Shown here piece after piece: positions 4,482 to 10,203 of a stretch of 10,203 nt of DNA. The notes beneath the pieces are model-generated. The model saw only the letters and a list, made by a program, of their open reading frames with translations. It had not been told where the DNA came from and did not search any database. A program made the position numbers and the translations under genes. Position 1 is the stretch's first letter; every line of letters starts with the position of its first letter. This DNA comes from JBAZCO01 sp041654915 (GTDB taxonomy: Bacteria; Bacillota; Clostridia; Christensenellales; DTU072), in NCBI GenBank assembly GCA_041654915.1, contig JBAZCO010000058.1, positions 1-10,203 on the forward strand. Direction: 5' to 3'.

Positions 4482-6661
4482 ATTAAATCCTTTAATAATG
4501 TATATCTTTTTGCGGTAAAATTATTGCTTACCATTTTGCCCAGCACGGAGCGTGACCCCACAATGACAACGATATTTTTTGCCCGAGTCACGGCGGTATA
4601 TAACAGATTGCGGCTAAGCAGCATATATGAACTGCCCGACAGAACGAGAATGACAGCGGGGAACTCTGAACCTTGACTTTTATGCACGCTTACCGCATAT
4701 GCTAACATCAACTCATCCTGCGCCTCTCTTGGATAAACTACAAGCCGCTCATCCTCAAAGAGAACGGACATTTCCCCGTTTTTAGCTATGTTCTTAATAT
4801 ATCCGATATCTCCGTTAAAAACACCCTCTCCGACTTCGTTATAACTGCCAAACCTTTCCCACTTGAGCGTGTAGTTATTAACAGAGTGCATAACTTTGTC
4901 GCCCTCTTTAAAAACTGTACCATTAACCGTCACTTCTCGCCCGTTGGGGTTTAGGGACTGTTGAATAAGTTTGTTAAGGTTTTCCACCCCCGCTGTTCCT
5001 CTTTTCACAGGAGAAAGCACCTGAATTGATTCTGTTGGTATCCCAAAGTGGCGAGGTATGCGTTCTTTGAGCATAGACACCACAGTGGCGGCAATGTCGT
5101 AAACATCCTCTTTTTGGTCAAAAAAGAAGTCCTTGGAGCGGTTATCGATTAAAGGCATTTCGCCGTTATTTATGCGGTGAGCGTTTACTACAATCAAGCT
5201 ATCGGCATCTTGGCGGTAAATCTCGGTTAGCGATATGACAGGCATAATATCGCTTGCTATCACATCGGCAAGAATGTTGCCTGCGGAAACGGAAGGCAGT
5301 TGGTCTTTATCTCCAACAAGTATCAGCCGTGTTTTTTGCGGCAATGCCTTTAGCATAGCGTTGAATATAAAAATATCCGCCATACTTATCTCATCTACAA
5401 TGACAGCATCCGCCTCCAAAGGGTTTAACTCATTGTGCTTATACGACAACTTTCCGCTTGAAAATTCTGCCCCCAGCATACGGTGAAGTGTCTTGGCGTC
5501 TCTCCCCGATGCCTCGGACAGCCGCTTTGCCGCCCTGCCCGTGGGGGCGCACAAAAGCACTTCCAACCCTCTTGCCGACAACAGTTCTAGGATACATTTT
5601 ATAATTGTGGTCTTGCCCGTGCCAGGACCGCCCGTAATGACAAGCGCACCGCAATTGATAGCCGAATATACCGCCTCCTTTTGCTTAGAGTGAAGGTAGA
5701 TATCGTTCTGCTCCTCGTATATGGACACTTCTTTAGTTACATTAATATCTAGCGCATCGGCGCTTGTGCAAATGTTAACTAGCCGTGCGGCTATTGCATT
5801 TTCCGTGTTGCTATATAGAGAAAGCGCATATGCTTTACCGCCGTTTTCCTCATCCTTTTTATCAAAAACTCCTAGCTTGCCGTTGAGGAGCATTATGCGA
5901 AACAATCCCTCTATCCTATCCCTATCCTCCGTTTCAAGCAGGCGTGCTGTTTCGTACACCAAAGTTTCGGATGGTAAAAATGTATGTCCGTTTTTGTTTG
6001 CCGCCTCTTTGAGAATATGGCTGATGCCCGCCATTATACGGAAGTCGCTATCCCTCTCCACCCCCAACTTGACCGCAATTTTATCGGCGGTAATAAAGCC
6101 TATGCCGTCAATATCATCTATCAAGCGGTAAGGGTTTTCTAGCAAAATTTCCGATGCCCTATCCTCATAACTCTGATATATCTTTAAGGCTTGCCCCATT
6201 GTTACGCCGTATTTTTGCAGAAAAAGAATGGTGTTTTGCATACCTATTCTTTTTTTATAGCTTTCGGCAATTTCTGTCGCTTTTTTTGCGCCAATTCCCC
6301 TTACTTCAGTAAGGCGCATAGGGTCTTTTTCCATAATTTCAAGGGTTTTAAGCCCAAAGTGCATAACAATTGTTCTTGCGGTTATCTCACCAAGCCCTTT
6401 AAATAGCCCGCTCCCCAAATAAGCTATCATACCATTTATGTCGGTGGGTGCGTCAAAGGTAACATTGGTTACCTCAAACTGCTCGCCGTACTTGGTGTTA
6501 GAGCGTTGTTCGCCTGTTAAAGTAAGCGCTTCACCAACTTCTAAAGAGGGAAAAATGCCGACGGCGGTAATCAGCCGCCCATCGGCAAAAAAATCTAAAA
6601 CAGTATAGCCATTTTCCTCATTGCGGAATATGATATTTTCTACCGTTCCGCTCAAAACCAT
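4418..6661 (-). CDS. recD2: RecD2 (RecD/TraA-type) 5'-3' DNA helicase
   Basis: RecD2 is a superfamily 1B DNA helicase found in bacteria without or beside RecBCD/AddAB; it works in DNA repair and replication-fork maintenance. The 747 residues fit the family. The N-terminal OB-like region (SGTVENIIFRNEENGYTVL) is followed by helix-hairpin-helix segments (GLGEITARTIV and LTEVRGIGAKKATEIA). The helicase core has Walker A GGPGTGKT (344-351), motif Ia CAPTGRAAKRLSE, Walker B VDEIS (422-426), motif III LVGDKDQLPSVSAG (448-461), motif V VSVHKSQGSEFPAV (658-671) and motif VI YTAVTRAKN (689-697). I chose the ATG at 6661 because TAAGGAG (6668-6674) lies 6 nt before it; the in-frame TTG at 6682 would sit inside metK and before this site. 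The ribosome site includes the metK stop codon, so the two are probably translationally coupled. About 20 C-terminal residues after KRYTLLKDLI are encoded largely in the comF overlap and look unconserved. Confidence 0.95.
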   Translation of the reverse strand: MVLSGTVENIIFRNEENGYTVLDFFADGRLITAVGIFPSLEVGEALTLTGEQRSNTKYGEQFEVTNVTFDAPTDINGMIAYLGSGLFKGLGEITARTIVMHFGLKTLEIMEKDPMRLTEVRGIGAKKATEIAESYKKRIGMQNTILFLQKYGVTMGQALKIYQSYEDRASEILLENPYRLIDDIDGIGFITADKIAVKLGVERDSDFRIMAGISHILKEAANKNGHTFLPSETLVYETARLLETEDRDRIEGLFRIMLLNGKLGVFDKKDEENGGKAYALSLYSNTENAIAARLVNICTSADALDINVTKEVSIYEEQNDIYLHSKQKEAVYSAINCGALVITGGPGTGKTTIIKCILELLSARGLEVLLCAPTGRAAKRLSEASGRDAKTLHRMLGAEFSSGKLSYKHNELNPLEADAVIVDEISMADIFIFNAMLKALPQKTRLILVGDKDQLPSVSAGNILADVIASDIMPVISLTEIYRQDADSLIVVNAHRINNGEMPLIDNRSKDFFFDQKEDVYDIAATVVSMLKERIPRHFGIPTESIQVLSPVKRGTAGVENLNKLIQQSLNPNGREVTVNGTVFKEGDKVMHSVNNYTLKWERFGSYNEVGEGVFNGDIGYIKNIAKNGEMSVLFEDERLVVYPREAQDELMLAYAVSVHKSQGSEFPAVILVLSGSSYMLLSRNLLYTAVTRAKNIVVIVGSRSVLGKMVSNNFTAKRYTLLKDLIWENLSKAKMLNLNSARSCKT

Positions 6662-6671
6662 TATATGCTCC

Positions 6672-7853
6672 TTAGCAAACAATGTTGGGGAAGAGTTTTT
6701 TTAGCTCATCCGCCTTGTCTGTCTTTTCCCATTGAAAACCTTCTCTCCCAAAATGCCCGTAACTTGCCGTTTGCGCATAACAAGGTGTTCTTAGTGAAAG
6801 CGCATCTATTATTGCTTGGGGACGGAAGTCAAATACTTTGGGGAGAGCTTTGGCAATTTCGTCATCGGATACCTTGCCCGTGCCAAAAGTGTTTACGGCA
6901 ATAGACACAGGATTTGCCTTGCCAATCGCATATGCAACTTGAAGTTCGCACTTATCGCTAAGCCCTGCCGCAACAATATTTTTTGCCGCATAGCGTGCAT
7001 AGTAAGTGGCGCTCCTGTCCACCTTGGTGGGGTCTTTGCCAGAGAAAGAACCGCCCCCGTGCGGCGCATATCCGCCGTAAGTATCGACAATGATTTTTCT
7101 GCCTGTAAGTCCGCTGTCGCCCATAGGTCCGCCTACAACAAACCGCCCTGTGGGATTGATATACATCTTGGTATCCTTGTCTATATATTGCTTAGGGATA
7201 GCAAAATTTATCACCTGCTCCGTGATATCACGGCGAAGTTTTCCCATATCTATTTCGGGGTCGTGTTGGGTAGATACGACTACCGCATCCACCCTTTTGG
7301 GTATCCCGTCTTGATATTCCACGGTGACTTGGGCTTTCCCGTCAGGGCGAAGGTATTTGATTATACCCTCCTTTCTCACATCGGCAAGCCGCTTTGTGAG
7401 AGCATGGGAAAGGGTGATTGCAAGCGGCATCAAGCTATCTGTTTCCCTTGACGCATAGCCAAACATCAGACCTTGGTCGCCCGCCCCAATTAAGTCATAA
7501 GCGTCACCTTTATCCCTATATTCAAGGCTGTTGTTTACACCCATTGCAATATCGGGCGACTGCTCGTCCACTGCCACCATAACGGCGCAAGAACGGTAGT
7601 CAAAACCATATTCGGGATTGTCGTAGCCCACTTTTCTTATTGTTTCACGGGCAACGCTGGCAATGTCCACATATGCGGAAGTGGTTATTTCGCCCATAAC
7701 CAAAACCACACCCGTTGTTGCCGCTACTTCGCAGGCAACCCTTGCGGCGGGGTCGGTTTCGTATATGGCGTCCAAAATTGCATCCGCTATCTGGTCGCAA
7801 AGTTTGTCAGGATGCCCCTCGGTAACGCTTTCGGAAGTAAATAATTTTTTCAT
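6672..7853 (-). CDS. metK: S-adenosylmethionine synthetase (methionine adenosyltransferase)
   Basis: MetK makes S-adenosylmethionine from methionine and ATP in the cytoplasm, with release of phosphate and diphosphate; SAM is the methyl donor for rRNA, tRNA and DNA methylation. The 393-residue protein is full length. It shows GHPDK (13-17) near the N-terminus, the first family signature GAGDQGLMFGYA (123-134), the central NPTGRFVVGGPMGDSGLTGRK (233-253) and the second signature GGGSFSGKD followed by PTKVDRSA (266-282). The ATG at 7853 begins the standard MKKLFTSESVTEGHPDK; the ribosome site is weak (GAGAG, very close to the ATG). It is 54 nt after rpoC and 10 nt before recD2. There is no room for a SAM riboswitch upstream, although many clostridial metK genes have one. 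It is probably expressed by readthrough from the rpoC transcript. Confidence 0.98.
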   Translation of the reverse strand: MKKLFTSESVTEGHPDKLCDQIADAILDAIYETDPAARVACEVAATTGVVLVMGEITTSAYVDIASVARETIRKVGYDNPEYGFDYRSCAVMVAVDEQSPDIAMGVNNSLEYRDKGDAYDLIGAGDQGLMFGYASRETDSLMPLAITLSHALTKRLADVRKEGIIKYLRPDGKAQVTVEYQDGIPKRVDAVVVSTQHDPEIDMGKLRRDITEQVINFAIPKQYIDKDTKMYINPTGRFVVGGPMGDSGLTGRKIIVDTYGGYAPHGGGSFSGKDPTKVDRSATYYARYAAKNIVAAGLSDKCELQVAYAIGKANPVSIAVNTFGTGKVSDDEIAKALPKVFDFRPQAIIDALSLRTPCYAQTASYGHFGREGFQWEKTDKADELKKLFPNIVC

Positions 7854-7871
7854 TGCTCTCTCTTTTGCTGG

Positions 7872-7907
7872 TATAATATGGATTTAAATAATAAACCTCA
7901 TATTATA
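7872..7907 (-). promoter_or_regulatory. Hairpin filling the rpoC-metK spacer
   Basis: Immediately after the rpoC stop codon, TATAATATG (7907-7899) pairs with CATATTATA (7880-7872). Inside, GGTTTA pairs with TAAATC, leaving one bulged A and a TTATT loop. This is a 15-bp stem with one G-U in the RNA. No T-run follows (CCAGCAAAAG), so it is unlikely to be an intrinsic terminator. It may be an RNase processing or mRNA-stability element separating rpoC from metK. A TATAAT hexamer (7902-7907) falls in it, but I see no convincing -35 partner. Confidence 0.5.
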
Positions 7908-10203
7908 TTATTCAGCTTTATCGTCATAGGCGTAGTCGTAGTCAATTTCGGCGGGGAAGGTGGGTGTACGCCTTTCTTGGGTGGCATCTGCAACCTTTTC
8001 CACTTCGATATTGCGATAAATCTTTAACCCTGTACCTGCGGGTATAAGCTTGCCAATGATAACATTTTCCTTTAGTCCGATTAGGTGGTCGGTCTTACTC
8101 TTTATGGCGGCCTCAGTTAGCACCTTTGCCGTCTCTTGGAAGGATGCGGCAGACAAGAACGAGGCTGTTGCAAGCGCCGCCTTGGATATACCCAGCATAA
8201 CACGCCCGACGGTTGCGGGTGTGCCGCCTTCCTCAAGCACTCTTTCGTTTTCTTCTTCTACCGTATTGATATCCACCAACTCATTCATAAGCAGTTTGGT
8301 ATCCTTGGGGTCGCTAATGCGCACCTTGCGGAGCATCTGCCTAACTATTACTTCAATGTGCTTATCATTGATATGCACGCCGTTGGCACGGTAGGCAGAT
8401 TGCACTTCTCGAATCATACTTTCCTGCACGCCGTGTACACCCTTGGTGCGAAGCACATCTTGCGGGTTGATTGAGCCGGCAGTAATTGGGTCGCCCGCCT
8501 CTATGAATTGATTGGTCTTTACAAGTATCTTGGTGTTCTTGGGAATTTTATATACAAACTCCTTGCCGTCGGCGCTGGTAACTGTGGCAACATAGGACTT
8601 TATTTGCTCCATACCCGAAACGCTAACTTCCTCCTTGAGTGCAACCGTACCCGATACATCGGCGACAATTGCCTCGCCCTTTGGTTTTCTTGCCTCAAAG
8701 AGTTCTACAACTCTTGGCAAACCTTGGGTTATGTCTGCACTAGATGCAACACCGCCCGTATGGAAAGTTCTCATAGTGAGCTGTGTTCCCGGTTCGCCTA
8801 TCGACTGGGCGGCTATAATGCCAACTGCCTCGCCCAACTTGACGGGATTCCATGAGGACATATTTGCGCCGTAGCACTTGGAGCATACTCCTTGCTTTGC
8901 CTTACAGGTGAGAATTGTGCGTATAACAACTTCCTTATTGCCCGCTTTTTTAATCTCTTTTGCCTGCTCTTCGCTAATCATCTTGCCTGCTGCGGCAATG
9001 ATTTCGCCTGTTTTAGGATGTACAACATCTTTAATAGCATATCTGCCTGCAATTCTTTCCTCAATATCCTCAACAAGACGACCTGCCGAATCATAGATAT
9101 CCTTAATAACCAAACCACGCTTTTCGCCGCAGTCCTCCTCACGGATAATCACATCGTGAGCAACATCGACCAGCCTTCTTGTTAGGTAGCCAGAGTCCGC
9201 AGTTTTGATAGCGGTATCCGCTCCGCCCTTTCTAGCGCCGTGAGAGGATATAAAGTATTCCAGCACGGACAGCCCTTCACGGAAAGACGATTTAACGGGG
9301 ATTTCAATTATTCTGCCTGTGGGGTCGTTCATCAACCCACGCATACCAGACAGCTGTTTAATCTGTTGCATACTGCCTCTTGCGCCCGAGTCCGCCATCA
9401 TCCAGATAGGATTGAATTTATCAAAGTTTTTAAAGTTTTCCTCAAGGTTCTTTTCCACCTTGTCGCTTGCCTCTTTCCAAATTTGAACGGTTTCGGCATA
9501 GCGCTCCTCGTTGGTGAGAATACCTCTCATATATTGCTTTTCTCTATCTACAACCGCCTCTTCCGCCTCTTTTAGAATTTTTTGCTTATCGCCGGGAATT
9601 TGCATATCAAACACACTTGCGGTGATTGCGCCTATGGTCGAATATTTAAAGCCCAATGTCTTTATCTTATCAAGCACCTTGGATACTGCGGTAGAGCCTT
9701 TGAGTTTAAAGCATCTCTCTACTATCTGGGACAGCTGTTTTTTGCCAACAAGGAAGTCAACTTCAAAGTCCAACATACTTTCGTTGGTGTCACGAGGCAC
9801 AAACCCCAAATCTTGAGGAATAGCATCGTTGAATATAATCTTACCCACGGTTATCGGGATAAGCTTTTTGTATACCATACCGTCAATTTCTTTGGTGACA
9901 CGCACTTTGATTTTTGCCTGCAAAGCAATGTCGCCCACTTCGTAAGCCATTTTTGCCTCGTCGGGGGAGATAAATAACCGCCCTTCGCCCTTTGCACCAT
10001 CTTTTTCTTGGGTGAGGTAGTAAGTACCTATTACCATATCTTGGGTAGGGCTAACTATTGGCTTGCCGTCCGACAACTTGAGAATATTATTTGTAGACAG
10101 CATCAAAAACCGTGCCTCTACCTGTGCGGCTATGGATAACGGCACATGCACTGCCATTTGGTCGCCGTCAAAGTCAGCGTTAAAGGCTGCGCACACCAAC
10201 GGG
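7908..10203 (-). CDS. rpoC: DNA-directed RNA polymerase beta-prime subunit, C-terminal 765 codons; 5' end beyond the window
   Basis: Beta-prime carries the catalytic Mg and much of the clamp of RNA polymerase. The frame is open through the right edge, and the first visible codons read PLVCAAFNADFDGDQMAVH, which includes the absolutely conserved Mg-binding NADFDGD. Further on are GSMQQIKQLSGMRGLM, the bridge helix (LSVLEYFISSHGARKGGADT and following, about 311-350 of the fragment), zinc-ligand cysteines at about 358, 433, 440 and 443 (ending CSKCYG), and the trigger-loop region LGEAVGIIAAQSIGEPGTQL with MRTFHTGG. The sequence runs straight on from MRTFHTGG to ITQGLPRVVELFEARKPKG without the large SI3 insertion seen in proteobacteria. 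The gene ends in an acidic DYDYAYDDKAE tail and a TAA. The upstream third to half of the gene, and presumably rpoB, lie outside the window. Confidence 0.98.
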   Translation of the reverse strand, partial: PLVCAAFNADFDGDQMAVHVPLSIAAQVEARFLMLSTNNILKLSDGKPIVSPTQDMVIGTYYLTQEKDGAKGEGRLFISPDEAKMAYEVGDIALQAKIKVRVTKEIDGMVYKKLIPITVGKIIFNDAIPQDLGFVPRDTNESMLDFEVDFLVGKKQLSQIVERCFKLKGSTAVSKVLDKIKTLGFKYSTIGAITASVFDMQIPGDKQKILKEAEEAVVDREKQYMRGILTNEERYAETVQIWKEASDKVEKNLEENFKNFDKFNPIWMMADSGARGSMQQIKQLSGMRGLMNDPTGRIIEIPVKSSFREGLSVLEYFISSHGARKGGADTAIKTADSGYLTRRLVDVAHDVIIREEDCGEKRGLVIKDIYDSAGRLVEDIEERIAGRYAIKDVVHPKTGEIIAAAGKMISEEQAKEIKKAGNKEVVIRTILTCKAKQGVCSKCYGANMSSWNPVKLGEAVGIIAAQSIGEPGTQLTMRTFHTGGVASSADITQGLPRVVELFEARKPKGEAIVADVSGTVALKEEVSVSGMEQIKSYVATVTSADGKEFVYKIPKNTKILVKTNQFIEAGDPITAGSINPQDVLRTKGVHGVQESMIREVQSAYRANGVHINDKHIEVIVRQMLRKVRISDPKDTKLLMNELVDINTVEEENERVLEEGGTPATVGRVMLGISKAALATASFLSAASFQETAKVLTEAAIKSKTDHLIGLKENVIIGKLIPAGTGLKIYRNIEVEKVADATQERRTPTFPAEIDYDYAYDDKAE

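Noticed and set aside
6661..6682. A TTG start for recD2 inside metK
   Set aside because: The TAAGGAG ribosome site lies downstream of that TTG and is ideally spaced from the ATG at 6661.
6816..7451. A 211-codon open frame on the plus strand opposite metK
   Set aside because: It lies wholly antisense to a clearly real metK and its translation resembles no protein; it is a frame shadow.
7854..7907. SAM riboswitch upstream of metK
   Set aside because: The spacer is only 54 nt and is taken up by a simple hairpin; there is no room for an SAM-I type fold.
7902..7907. TATAAT after rpoC as a metK promoter
   Set aside because: No convincing -35 hexamer lies 16-18 nt upstream, and the motif is one arm of the spacer hairpin.
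1..10203. Mobile elements, CRISPR arrays, tRNA/rRNA genes, or a new defence or metabolic system
   Set aside because: Every long stretch is explained by conserved housekeeping genes on one strand; I saw no transposase, regularly spaced repeats or tRNA-like folds.

Overview
The window is an ordinary bacterial housekeeping region, coding almost wall to wall and entirely on the minus strand. It most likely comes from a member of the Bacillota, probably class Clostridia. Signs of this are the moderate-to-low GC content with strongly AT-rich spacers, AGGAGG-type ribosome binding sites, a beta-prime subunit with no large insertion after the trigger-loop motif, a clostridial-looking EF-G (FCAKGGVEPQSETVWRQA), and a metK-recD2-comF cluster. 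Genus cannot be given from this sequence alone.

Layout in transcription order (right to left). The 3' part of rpoC (RNA polymerase beta-prime) enters from the right edge. It is followed by metK (S-adenosylmethionine synthetase), recD2 (RecD/TraA-type helicase), a comF-family phosphoribosyltransferase-like gene and tsaD (tRNA t6A synthesis). Junctions are tight: 54 nt (filled by a hairpin), 10 nt, a 64-nt overlap and a 4-nt ATGA overlap. These five genes look like one transcription unit. A 389-nt non-coding spacer follows, with a consensus promoter (TTGACA-N17-TATAAT) and a leader of about 200 nt, then the str operon genes rpsL (S12), rpsG (S7) and the first 398 codons of fusA (EF-G), which runs off the left edge.

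The proteins are conventional. The regulatory DNA is more interesting. The rpsL leader contains a terminator-like hairpin between promoter and gene. It also contains a potential H-type pseudoknot whose second stem covers exactly the 7 nt between the Shine-Dalgarno sequence and the AUG. A second terminator-like hairpin lies in the rpsG-fusA spacer. Together they suggest transcriptional plus translational control of the str operon. S12 carries Arg at position 88, where Lys is usual, a change known from streptomycin-resistant mutants. The common rpoC-rpsL junction is interrupted here by four unrelated housekeeping genes. I saw no mobile element, CRISPR array, tRNA, rRNA or obviously new multi-gene system.
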